The notes below the pieces were generated by a model that saw only the letters and a program-made list of their open reading frames with translations, did not search any database and was not told where the DNA came from. Shown here piece by piece: positions 23,775 through 31,876 of a DNA stretch of 53,443 bases; the first letter of the stretch is position 1; the number at the start of each line of letters is the position of its first letter. The translations under genes and the position numbers were made by a program. The stretch comes from Pseudomonas siliginis (lineage in GTDB: Bacteria > Pseudomonadota > Gammaproteobacteria > Pseudomonadales > Pseudomonadaceae): the NCBI RefSeq assembly GCF_019145195.1, contig NZ_JAHSTW010000014.1:1-53443 (forward strand). The letters are read 5' to 3'.

Positions 23775-26231
23775 ATGGTGAATGGGATCGAAAGCATTGC
23801 CAGCGAATTGTTGACCACACATGCAAAGTTGGTACTGCACAACGCCAACGAAGCGGAAACACGCAAAAAGTTGATCGATAGAATCGTGGAAGATGTGTTG
23901 GAGTGGGACGACACCGACATCTCTTACGAGGAGAGGGTCTCCGAAGATGGCGGTACGACGTATGCCGACTACATCATTCGAACCGCAGATGTGGCGTTAC
24001 TCATAGAAGCTAAGCGTATCGGGCGCAGCTTCGACGTTGTGCCCACTCAGAAGCGAGTCAAGCTCACGGGCCGGATCATGGAAGGAGATACCGGCGCAGC
24101 AATCGTCCAAGCTCGGGACTACTGTAGGAAAAAGTCTATTCCTTTCGCCGTTGTCACCAACGGTGCGCAATGGATCATTTTCCCGGCAGTCCGTACAGAT
24201 ACCGTTTCTTTCTCGGATTCTTATGCAATCGTATTCGACTCACTGAGTCGAATCCTTGGGGAAGAATTGGAACATTTCGTAGACCTGCTGTCACGAACGG
24301 CTGTGGTTGAAGGCAATCTCGCCATCGAGCTTATAGGTCGAACTACTGACCAGTTTGAAGAACGGCGCCTCAATAAGTTCTTCAAAGGCTCAACCGTAAA
24401 ACGACATAATCCCATTTATCCGTTGATTGAAAACGAGGTCATTAGCGCATTCTCAGACTCAATCGTAGGTGCTGAGAGTTCACTCCTCGAAAAGTGCTAT
24501 GTGAAAAATGCAGACCGGCAAAAATTCGATAGCCGTATCAGGATGCATTTGCAGCGCAGAGAGCCCCTCTTCTCGACTCAGCCCAAAAAGCCGATGCGAA
24601 AGAAGGATTACTCGTCTCTGGCAGACTCGATAAGCTCCGCTTCTGCGTCGCGACGGCCGTTGGCGATTTTGATTTTGGGTACAGTGGGCACAGGCAAAAC
24701 AACCTTTCTCCAGTACACACGCAAGGTTGCTTCCGCAGCATATTTTGAAAAAAATCAGGCGGCGCCCTACCCACACTGGATTGATATCGATTTCCGAAAT
24801 TTTTCGCGCAGCGAGAATCCGCTAGAGTTCATTTACGCGCATCTGTTCACCTACCTGAGTAATGACACATATTTCAAGGATTTTCAGCGCGCCATCAGAC
24901 CCGCCTATCGCGAAGAGATTGAAGCGCTCCAATCAGGGCCTATGTTTCTCATCGCTCAAAACCAAACTGAGTTTGATAAAAAAATAACGGAGCTGATTCT
25001 CAACGATTACAGCGCCAAACAGCCCTACGTGGACAAGATGATTGCGCATGGCGCGAAGCATGCGCCAATCTTCCTTGTGATTGACAATGTCGACCAGTTC
25101 GAAGATGACAGTACGCAGTCAAGAATTTTTTCCGATGCAATGGCCATCGCAGGACGATTGTCCCTCAACCTTATTATCTCCATGCGAGAATCTACCTACG
25201 TAGCGCATAGGGGATCTTCGACCTTTGATGCTTTCGATTTTGACCCTTTGCATATTGAGCCGCCTGAAATACCAGCAGTATTAAGTCGTCGCTTTTTCAT
25301 GACCGGCCAAATGTTGACTGGAAAAAGCGGGAGCTTTACTACCCACGGGGGCGTGAATTTCAAAGTCGATGACTTGTCGGTTTTCATTGATATCGTCAAG
25401 TCTTCAGTGCTGGGAACAGAAATTGGCGAGCGCATTGACGTTCTTGCCAACCACGATGTGCGCCTAGCTCTTCGGATGACCAGGGAATTCCTAGCAAAAG
25501 GATATACGGATCCAGCAAAGGCTCTTCAAAGCCATAAAAATAAAAACACATACGTGCTGCCGAAACAGGAGGCGTTCCGCTCTATCCTGCTGGGCAACCA
25601 GTCTGTATATAGCGAAGAATTCTCCGTAATTGGCAATCCTTTTGACTCACGGCTAGGCAAATCCAATGGTGGATTGCTTAGGTTGTTTATCCTTTCGGCA
25701 TTGGTTAAACAGAGCAATGCTGAAGGGGGGCACATTGATGGGCCGGATATTCGTGACAACATTCGATCTATCGGATTCTCAGAAGACGATACTCTGAAAG
25801 TCCTGACCGACCTGACCGAGCTAAGATTTATACACACTAAATCGCATGGCAAAGCCGACCTAAACAGCGGTTATTATGCGAGCCGGCTGGGTGGCCATGT
25901 CGTGCGAGCGTTAATCGCTGACCTGACCTTTGTCGAAAACATTCTGATGGATACTTTTATCTCTGACAAAGAGGTATGGGACAAACTCCGAGACCTGACT
26001 CAAAGGATTAGAGACGAACGCGAAATTGTCGTCCGGATGGAAATGAGGGTCGAACGTGCAATGCTTTTTTACCATCTGATGACTGAGCAGTATTCGCCCC
26101 TGTTGGATGAAGCAAAAAAACGGGGCTTAAATCCAGTTTGGTTGGGAAATCCTTTGGACGAGATGCAGGCAGCTTTCAACGCAGACACTTCCAAAGCACT
26201 GCACTCTGCCCAGCGGCTTTACGGTAAGTGA
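23775..26231 (+). CDS. PD-(D/E)XK nuclease-P-loop ATPase fusion, putative defence protein
   Basis: An 818-residue protein with two recognisable parts. Residues 1-190 resemble the HsdR N-terminal nuclease domain: YADYIIRTADVALLIEAKR supplies D65 and the E78-x-K80 pair, followed by QARDYCRKKSIPFAVVTNGAQW, typical of type I restriction subunits and their relatives. Residues 295-480 form a P-loop ATPase with Walker A GTVGTGKTTF (K308) and Walker B IFLVIDNVDQFED (D437). The C-terminal 330 residues are helical and unassigned, possibly a sensor. No helicase, methylase or specificity gene is adjacent, so it is not a normal restriction system. There is purine-rich sequence (AAGGAGAG) before the ATG. 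Confidence 0.8.
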   Translation: MVNGIESIASELLTTHAKLVLHNANEAETRKKLIDRIVEDVLEWDDTDISYEERVSEDGGTTYADYIIRTADVALLIEAKRIGRSFDVVPTQKRVKLTGRIMEGDTGAAIVQARDYCRKKSIPFAVVTNGAQWIIFPAVRTDTVSFSDSYAIVFDSLSRILGEELEHFVDLLSRTAVVEGNLAIELIGRTTDQFEERRLNKFFKGSTVKRHNPIYPLIENEVISAFSDSIVGAESSLLEKCYVKNADRQKFDSRIRMHLQRREPLFSTQPKKPMRKKDYSSLADSISSASASRRPLAILILGTVGTGKTTFLQYTRKVASAAYFEKNQAAPYPHWIDIDFRNFSRSENPLEFIYAHLFTYLSNDTYFKDFQRAIRPAYREEIEALQSGPMFLIAQNQTEFDKKITELILNDYSAKQPYVDKMIAHGAKHAPIFLVIDNVDQFEDDSTQSRIFSDAMAIAGRLSLNLIISMRESTYVAHRGSSTFDAFDFDPLHIEPPEIPAVLSRRFFMTGQMLTGKSGSFTTHGGVNFKVDDLSVFIDIVKSSVLGTEIGERIDVLANHDVRLALRMTREFLAKGYTDPAKALQSHKNKNTYVLPKQEAFRSILLGNQSVYSEEFSVIGNPFDSRLGKSNGGLLRLFILSALVKQSNAEGGHIDGPDIRDNIRSIGFSEDDTLKVLTDLTELRFIHTKSHGKADLNSGYYASRLGGHVVRALIADLTFVENILMDTFISDKEVWDKLRDLTQRIRDEREIVVRMEMRVERAMLFYHLMTEQYSPLLDEAKKRGLNPVWLGNPLDEMQAAFNADTSKALHSAQRLYGK

Positions 26232-26645
26232 ACGTGCAGGGTCAGGGGCGGGCTTGCGGATACCGCCCTCGGCTTGCTGTGACCTTTGTAACGTTTATGA
26301 CCGCTACAGACCGCTTTTGGCCGTAAGCAGCCGTTGAGGCCACATCTTTTATGCTTATCACTTAGCTGATGGGACGGGCTGAGCGTACTTGAAATACAAA
26401 TGAAGGGCACTTAGAGCTTTAATCTCTTCTCAACCGCCAAATTCGAAAAACGCAAGCCGCTGATTTCATGAGAAAGGGAGTCAGGCGTTTGCGGTTTTTC
26501 ACGTCTGAAAAATGGCCATGTAGGGAAGATTTGGGACGGGGGCGCCATTTTGGTGCGGAAAAGTCTTCAATGAATGATTGCCTGGGCTACGCTGATCTGG
26601 CGCGCCGGACGTGGCTTTTCTACCTTTCACTCAAGGATGATCCAT
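26232..26645. other. Intergenic region with an interspersed repeat
   Basis: About 410 bp with no supported gene. It holds the GACCGCTTTTGGCCGTAAGC repeat at 26309-26336. The 26450-26640 part is open in one frame but not protein-like. Confidence 0.5.
26309..26336. repeat. Interspersed GGCCGAAAGC-type repeat
   Basis: GACCGCTTTTGGCCGTAAGC followed by AGCCGTTG. It belongs to the family described at 20891 and lies 77 bp after the nuclease-ATPase stop codon. Confidence 0.6.
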
Positions 26646-26864
26646 ATGCCAAGTAACACAAACTTCAACATCGCCACTGCTGATGCTCTAACACTGCTCC
26701 TGCACAACCAGCATGCTCTGGGTGCGGCGATCGAAGAGATCACTCATTGGATTTCAGGGGCTGGCGCAGACAATGTTGCTGACAACGCAGTTGCGGCTCT
26801 GGAAACCCTGGACACGAATGCAAAAGCGATTACGGATGCGATTATGCGGTTACGGACGTGTTAG
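26646..26864 (+). CDS. Small hypothetical helical protein
   Basis: A 72-residue protein, MPSNTNFNIATADALTLLLH to TDAIMRLRTC. It is predicted all-helical and soluble, with no known motif. The ATG at 26646 has AGGA 7 nt upstream (CAAGGATGATCCATATG); an in-frame extension to 26574 is possible. It is followed about 80 bp later by a strong terminator shared with the convergent gene. The sequence has the alanine/leucine character of small Pseudomonas accessory proteins, but I cannot name the family. Confidence 0.55.
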   Translation: MPSNTNFNIATADALTLLLHNQHALGAAIEEITHWISGAGADNVADNAVAALETLDTNAKAITDAIMRLRTC

Positions 26865-26945
26865 CGAGTCGCGCGAAGGCACCAACCGGCTGACTTTAAT
26901 TGTCGGACAATAATCTGGATTTAAGAGCGAACACGGGAAACTAAA

Positions 26946-26974
26946 AAGAGCCGCGCCCTGCGCGGCTCTTCTTC
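26946..26974. terminator. Bidirectional terminator between convergent genes
   Basis: The 10-bp stem AAGAGCCGCG / CGCGGCTCTT with a 5-nt loop is flanked by an A-run on the left and TCTTCT on the right, so it can end transcription of the 72-residue gene and of the minus-strand gene at 26989. Confidence 0.85.
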
Positions 26975-26988
26975 TAGCCAACTATAAA

Positions 26989-27720
26989 TTATAGGGATTG
27001 TAATGAGATACTGGCGCTCGTTGAGTCTTGCTGGCTATCTGCATCCATCCAGACCCATTGAGTACCGTCGCCCTGTAAGTTATTGCTGATGTTTTGAATC
27101 TGAGTGGCAACAATGGTGACTGCCCCCTTTTCCGAAGCAGTAGGTCCGATGTTAGTGACTTGCCCGACCAGTAAGCCATTCGACGTTTCATTTACCACAA
27201 ATACAGTTGCAGCGGCTTCTCGGAACTGGCACGAAATAAACTGTGTGATTTTGCTAACGATTGTCAGATTCATCCATTTCGAAGGCGGTACGGAATAGTA
27301 GCGATTGTATTTGTTAAACGGGTACTGTTCCCCGTTAGCCTGTAACGAGTTGTTGTTGAGCCCGCTGGTATTCGTCGGCATGCTGGTACTGCCCAACCAC
27401 ACCTCAACCTGTGCAATGCCGCTGTTGCTAGGCAACGAAACTGAGATGGTCTGAGTATCCGTGCCGGAAACAAATCCCAACGATGCCAACCCGGCATTGG
27501 CGGTGGTGCCTGGAACAGTGATGGTTGCAGGAGGCTGACTATTGCTCCATACAACATTTACGGCCGCATTGTTATCGCTGCCGGCGGAATTATAAATGAA
27601 AATTCCGTAAATTTGCCCCGGACGCAAAGTCGTGCAGGTGGCCGTGTCACCTGCATTTAGAGTGATCCGTTGACCGCCATTCCAGTTAATTTGTGATGCA
27701 GCAATAGCGAAGCTTTCCAT
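26989..27720 (-). CDS. Beta-rich hypothetical protein
   Basis: A 243-residue protein starting MESFAIAASQINWNGGQRIT. It is rich in Ser, Thr, Asn and Val with alternating hydrophobic residues, as in beta-sandwich proteins. Only three cysteines are present and there is no signal peptide. Repeated motifs of the kind VVWSNSQPPATITVPGTTAN and FVSGTDTQTISVSLPSNSG suggest two tandem beta domains. I do not recognise the family. The start at 27720 is supported by AAAGGA upstream; the open frame continues to 28017 but that extension lacks a start signal. It is convergent with the small gene at 26646. Confidence 0.65.
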   Translation of the reverse strand: MESFAIAASQINWNGGQRITLNAGDTATCTTLRPGQIYGIFIYNSAGSDNNAAVNVVWSNSQPPATITVPGTTANAGLASLGFVSGTDTQTISVSLPSNSGIAQVEVWLGSTSMPTNTSGLNNNSLQANGEQYPFNKYNRYYSVPPSKWMNLTIVSKITQFISCQFREAAATVFVVNETSNGLLVGQVTNIGPTASEKGAVTIVATQIQNISNNLQGDGTQWVWMDADSQQDSTSASISLQSL

Positions 27721-28692
27721 GAGGTAGTCCTTTAATTGTTTAAAGCATGAGTTTGTACGCAAGTTATCCATACTTCCATTGCGCGCTACGAGAATAGACC
27801 CGATATAGAAAACTGCTTCTAACTTTTTAGAGTTATTGGCTATTAAAGAATGATAGCTAAAAGCCATTCTTCTTTTCAGCCGTAAGATAGTTTCGCTATT
27901 AATCGTCAAGCGCTTAGAAATAAGACCCATATGGTTCAAGCATACAAAAGGAGCGACGTTCAGTTGAACGTGGTCTCGCCGAATAGAACGCCGTTTATGT
28001 TCAATAGGTCCCCACACCTTGCGTCGGCGTCCGGGCCTTTCTTTAGCGCCTTGGAAACCAGGCGTGCCAGGACTGGTCTACCATTCACCTACCGCCTGCT
28101 TGAGCCAGCCACTCATTATTTCAAAGATGCCCATGTACGTCTTTGAAGGTCTGCCGCCGTCACCGTGTTGGCCCGCTATCAGGGGCAGGAGCCGGCCGAG
28201 TTCACGGGTGTTGAATGCTAGGTGCGACTTCATCAACGTAGGCTCCGGTCGCGTCCGCGTTGAACTGCAGCATTACCTGCACAAGCCGAAGAGTGCCACA
28301 CGCTCCGGGTGATGCTGCCGCACGGAACAATGGTGCAGGGGCTCATTATTGACGGCTGTAACGAACCCACCGGCGGCTGGTGGCTGATCAACGTCGAGCA
28401 GCACAACTTGTCGCTTGTGCAACCTGATACCCTGAGGGGATGGCAATGGCAATGATTGTCAGCAACGAATTTACCGCGTTGGACCTGCCGCCTTCGGTGC
28501 CCGCGCAAGCGCTGAGACTGCTCGTCGTAACTGCCCAGGCCAGCACCTTGGCCGACACCCTGCACGCGGTCGATAGAGCGAAGGTTTTACCCTGGGGATC
28601 GAGACTGTGAAGGCGGTCAACCCAGCGGCGATCGGGGCCTTTACGTGGTATTTGATGACGCATCAAAAGCGCGTCAGGCGGAGCTGGAATGA
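27721..28692. other. Decayed coding remnants
   Basis: Protein-like stretches are broken by stops and frame changes on the + strand. Around 28050-28225 a frame reads TYRLLEPATHYFKDAHVRL, a stop, then RSAAVTVLARYQGQEPAEF. Around 28320-28430 another reads WWLINVEQHNLSLVQPD. At 28450-28610 one begins MAMIVSNEFTALDLPPSVPA and is then lost. None is intact. They are best read as eroded genes of an integrated element whose edge is the tRNA fragment at 29005. Confidence 0.5.
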
Positions 28693-28904
28693 ATGATTGG
28701 CGAAGGGATTCACGAAGAGGTGTTGCGCGCCTTGGTCGAACAACACGCGGTGCGTGGTTACCTGGTGGCCACGGTGGGCGGCAGCGGTGCACGCTGGGGG
28801 CGGTGCGCTCACGGCGTGAGCGACTGCGCACTTGGGCCAGCTTGACGGCTGTGAGGCGCTTTGCCGAAAACGTGGGTCTTGAGGGTTTCAGTATTGAGTT
28901 GTGA
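28693..28904 (+). pseudogene. Frameshifted small plasmid/ICE-type accessory gene
   Basis: Frame 1 reads MIGEGIHEEVLRALVEQHAV and continues RGYLVATVGGSGA. After a one-base deletion near 28795 a second frame continues LGAVRSRRERLRTWASLTAV and RRFAENVGLEGFSIEL to a stop at 28904. The joined product of about 70 residues has the charged RxRxFxSLxxVxxFxxxxGL C-terminus seen in small ParC/KorC-type accessory proteins of plasmids and integrative elements. The start overlaps the stop of an upstream remnant (GAATGAATG), as in compact operons. Family assignment is by eye and tentative. Confidence 0.4.
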
Positions 28905-29004
28905 AAGCTATCCGCTCTTATATTGACTGAGGATTTACATCTTCGTCCAATAAACTGAGACTGTTCGAAGACGTGACGGAGTATTAGATTCTCGCCTGTC
29001 GACA

Positions 29005-29062
29005 GTCTTGAAAACCGTCGACTGTAACAGGTCCATGAGTTCGAATCCCATCGCCTCCGCCA
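29005..29062 (+). other. 3' fragment of tRNA-Ser(TGA), attachment-site scar
   Basis: About 58 nt match the 3' part of Pseudomonas tRNA-Ser(TGA): the anticodon loop CTTGAAA (anticodon TGA at 29009-29011), the 3' anticodon stem ACCGT, the long variable arm, the T-arm GAGTTCGAATCCC, the acceptor strand CGCCTCC and GCCA. The 5' half is missing: the preceding 30 nt carry neither the GGAGGCG acceptor strand nor a D-arm. Elements that integrate at tRNA 3' ends leave exactly such a fragment at the far end, and the tRNA terminator directly follows. Confidence 0.8.
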
Positions 29063-29070
29063 TCTTATAT

Positions 29071-29104
29071 ACGACAAAGCCCTGATTCTTCAGGGCTTTG
29101 TCGT
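29071..29104 (+). terminator. tRNA terminator retained after the tRNA-Ser fragment
   Basis: A 14-bp perfect stem (ACGACAAAGCCCTG / CAGGGCTTTGTCGT) has a 6-nt loop and lies 8 nt after the CCA end of the tRNA fragment. The T-tract is weak (CGTTCCTGG), but position and strength fit a tRNA gene terminator. Confidence 0.7.
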
Positions 29105-29196
29105 TCCTGGCATTCAGGAATTGTGCTCCTCTCTTTACGGTTCGTTTCCGCATCTTTACGGTCATTTCCGCAACGCTACCCTTGCCACATCACTGG

Positions 29197-30900
29197 ATGG
29201 ACTTCGACACTCAGGTATGGGGCAACCTTAAACAGGCAGCTTCCGGCCAAAAGCAGACTTTCCGTGCATCCGTGTTCGACGAAGCTCTTGGCGGTACGGG
29301 CCTCGTGGACAGTACCCTGAACATAACTTTTTCAAACGCGTCATTTTTAGGTGGAACCAATAGTGTCACTTTGATAGCTTCCGTCCCGCAGTTCGCCCCT
29401 CAAACAGGAAAGTTCTTTCGAGAAGGAATCATGGGCCCACAATACGAACAAAAGGCGCTATCTCCATTGGCGAACCTTATCGTTGATCGCGCGATCGAGA
29501 ACACCAATCGAAAACTGATCGCCGGCTTTCGCAACAAGAAGAACTCCCGCCCGAACGCCAAGACAGCCGATCCTTTGCAGGCCGGCAAGGACACCCTTGC
29601 CGCCACGTCGGCGAAAAGTGCGATGGATGTTGCTAATCGCGGGGTAGCGTGGAAGGAGATTCTGCTCAAAAGTTTGTCAGCGGGAATCGGTTCACTTGCT
29701 ACCTTGCAGTTCGATGGAGAGTTCGATCTCAGCGCTGCCGACACCTCCAGTACTAGCCAACTGCCCGAGAAACCAGGCGTTTATGTGGTGTATGACACGA
29801 GCGGCAAGCTGGTCTATATCGGCGATAGCACCAACATGCGACAGCGTTGGCAGGACGGACACCTGAACGACCATCGCAATGGCAACAAAAAGGGTGAACC
29901 GTACAAGCTTTCCGAGCAACTGGAAGCGGGATGCAAGGTGAAATTCGTGACCATGGACTCGGCCGAAACAGCTGCTGCCCTGGAAGCACACCTCATCAAG
30001 ACTGAAAACCCGCCCATCAACAAGCGCCAGGAACTGCATCAGGAACAAGGCATTCGCAGCAACATCGAAGCCAAAAAGCTCAAAGACACCTTGGGCAATT
30101 CCACTGACGTCGCTCTCGGTGCTGGCAAAGAAGCGCTGAAAAACTCAGGCTGGCAGGTGCTGGAACAACTGACTTCAGCCGCGATCATGGCCGTTAAAGA
30201 CGAGCTGATCGACGTGTTCATGGGTGGCGCTGCTCGCCTGAAACAGCGCGTGGAACGCTTCCTCAAAAAGATCTGGGCGGTGATCGAAAAAATCATCGAG
30301 GCGCCCCTGAAGCTGCTCAACGGCATCGTCGAATTCATCGTCAATGCCTTGTCCAAGGCGATCCGCCAAGTCTACAACCTCGCCCGCAACCTTTTCGACC
30401 TCGCTTACGGCGCCTGGCAACTGTACAAAGGCGCGCAATCGATGAGCCGGGAAGAGTTGATCCAGAAGATCGTCGAGACCGTAGTCGTCAGTGGCACGCT
30501 GTTGCTCTGGGACGGCCTGGAACCGGTGATCGAGTCGCAATTGATTCCGCTGACCGGGGTGGCAGCACCCTACATATCCTGCGTGTTGTCAGCCATCGGT
30601 TTCGGGCTGTGCAGTTATCACTTGCAGAACCTCGTGCCCCCTATCGTTGCCTACTTGGTGGATTTCAAGACCGGGTGGAGCGAGTCGCTGGAAGCCAAAA
30701 GAGAGGCGGCGCTGCAGCTTATCAAGGTGCAGGAAAACGAATGGCTGATGGCCGAAGGGCTGATCGAATATGCGCATTCGGTAGATGTGCTGGCCAGTGA
30801 AGCAATAGACCACCGCGAACGCCTGGCTCGACACACCAGTGTGCGCGCAATCGATTTTTCGGCACTTTTGCCAACCAAACGTATTTCGCAGGAGCCCTGA
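29197..30900 (+). CDS. GIY-YIG nuclease-domain protein with long hydrophobic helical C-terminus
   Basis: A 567-residue protein. The GIY-YIG nuclease core spans about residues 189-280: PGVYVVY (Y196), LVYIGDSTNMRQRW (Y207, G209, R217), H222 in DGHLND, E263 in AAALEAHLIKTENPPIN, and N275. All catalytic positions of the fold are present, so an active DNA- or RNA-cleaving domain is likely. Residues 340-510 are helical and hydrophobic, with possible membrane-associating segments. The first 78 residues are beta-rich and differ in character; an alternative start at 29431 (MGPQYEQK, AAGGA upstream) would remove them. It is followed 1 bp later by a GTG-started partner gene. The function is unknown; defence or a toxin-like role is inferred. 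Confidence 0.7.
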   Translation: MDFDTQVWGNLKQAASGQKQTFRASVFDEALGGTGLVDSTLNITFSNASFLGGTNSVTLIASVPQFAPQTGKFFREGIMGPQYEQKALSPLANLIVDRAIENTNRKLIAGFRNKKNSRPNAKTADPLQAGKDTLAATSAKSAMDVANRGVAWKEILLKSLSAGIGSLATLQFDGEFDLSAADTSSTSQLPEKPGVYVVYDTSGKLVYIGDSTNMRQRWQDGHLNDHRNGNKKGEPYKLSEQLEAGCKVKFVTMDSAETAAALEAHLIKTENPPINKRQELHQEQGIRSNIEAKKLKDTLGNSTDVALGAGKEALKNSGWQVLEQLTSAAIMAVKDELIDVFMGGAARLKQRVERFLKKIWAVIEKIIEAPLKLLNGIVEFIVNALSKAIRQVYNLARNLFDLAYGAWQLYKGAQSMSREELIQKIVETVVVSGTLLLWDGLEPVIESQLIPLTGVAAPYISCVLSAIGFGLCSYHLQNLVPPIVAYLVDFKTGWSESLEAKREAALQLIKVQENEWLMAEGLIEYAHSVDVLASEAIDHRERLARHTSVRAIDFSALLPTKRISQEP

Positions 30901-30901
30901 C

Positions 30902-31876
30902 GTGTTCAATTTTCTGGGTGGCAGAGTCGTACTTACCGTGTCGCCGGCCGATGAAGTAACCCTTCAACCAGTTCAGCAGTTGCTGCCGGCGCCGCGCTCC
31001 GAAGAGAACCAGCTGAAAGACTTCCATGAAGGCCTACAAAAGCTCAACGCCGCGATACAGCGTGGCTCAAAGACCAGAGCGCAATTGAACGACTTTCAGA
31101 ACCAAGGCAGTTGGGACTCTTTCTGGGGGGGCTTGTCGGGCAGGAATGACAAAGACCTGGCCAAATTGCTGGCCGAATTTGGCGCGAGCCTTGAGGTGAC
31201 GCAGAGCGTGGTGCAACTGGTCACCCAGGTTCATACCGTGAACAACAATGTACTGCGCGGCTTCAATGATGCCTTGGTGCGCGAGATCGAACGCCTGCAA
31301 ACGGATACACAGACCCTGGAAGGCAACCAGAGCGGGGCGTTGGTGGTGCTCTACGAGTTCAAGCATCAGATCGACGAACTGTTGGCGTTGGCAGACGGGT
31401 ATGAGTACTGCAGGCATGCAGTGAACCAATTGGCCACCGCGCAGAACAACCATGAGACGGAGTTGCAGGCATTGAGCCTGGCCTTCTTGAACGGCACCCG
31501 GATGCAGCAACAACTCAACGCAGCGTCCTCGCGTCAATTAGTTCAGCAGGAAGAGGTTCAGCGGACCCAGCAGAAGCAGGTCGAGCGAGTGACCAAGCTG
31601 CTCGGCAGTGAGATCCAGGCGAGAGAACGCCTGTCGACCTCTACAACGGCGTCATTGAAAGAAGTGGGCGACGCCAGCGAGGCGCTAGCCCAGCGGCTGG
31701 AACGCGTCGAGTCGAAGATGGGCGAATTACTGGAAAACCAGCAACAAACTCAGGCTCGAATCGAGCAGCTAGAAGCGCAGTTGCTGGCCAAACCGGGCTG
31801 GCTGCGGCAGCAGGCCGTGGCCCTTGTCGCGGTGGTGTTTTCAGGCGCGGCGCTCGCCTCGATGTTTGCCTTTTGA
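30902..31876 (+). CDS. Coiled-coil, tail-anchored partner of the GIY-YIG protein
   Basis: A 324-residue protein with no named family. The start is a GTG at 30902 with GGAG 9 nt upstream, one base after the GIY-YIG stop; a longer ATG frame from 30839 would overlap that gene by 62 bp and is rejected. The N-terminal 110 residues include LKDFHEGLQKLNAAIQRGSK and a Trp-rich SWDSFWGGLSGR. From about 120 to 295 it is a long helical/coiled-coil protein (QQQLNAASSRQLVQQEEVQR, RVESKMGELLENQQQTQARI). It ends in a single hydrophobic segment QQAVALVAVVFSGAALASMF, so it should be tail-anchored with the coils in the cytoplasm. It forms an operon with the upstream nuclease. Confidence 0.75.
   Translation: MFNFLGGRVVLTVSPADEVTLQPVQQLLPAPRSEENQLKDFHEGLQKLNAAIQRGSKTRAQLNDFQNQGSWDSFWGGLSGRNDKDLAKLLAEFGASLEVTQSVVQLVTQVHTVNNNVLRGFNDALVREIERLQTDTQTLEGNQSGALVVLYEFKHQIDELLALADGYEYCRHAVNQLATAQNNHETELQALSLAFLNGTRMQQQLNAASSRQLVQQEEVQRTQQKQVERVTKLLGSEIQARERLSTSTTASLKEVGDASEALAQRLERVESKMGELLENQQQTQARIEQLEAQLLAKPGWLRQQAVALVAVVFSGAALASMFAF

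Noticed and set aside
23775..26231. Type I restriction R subunit
   Set aside because: Only the N-terminal nuclease domain resembles HsdR; helicase motifs and hsdM/hsdS genes are missing.
28930..29062. Complete tRNA-Ser gene ending at 29062
   Set aside because: The 5' acceptor strand and D-arm are absent and the anticodon stem has a mismatch, so only the 3' part is tRNA.
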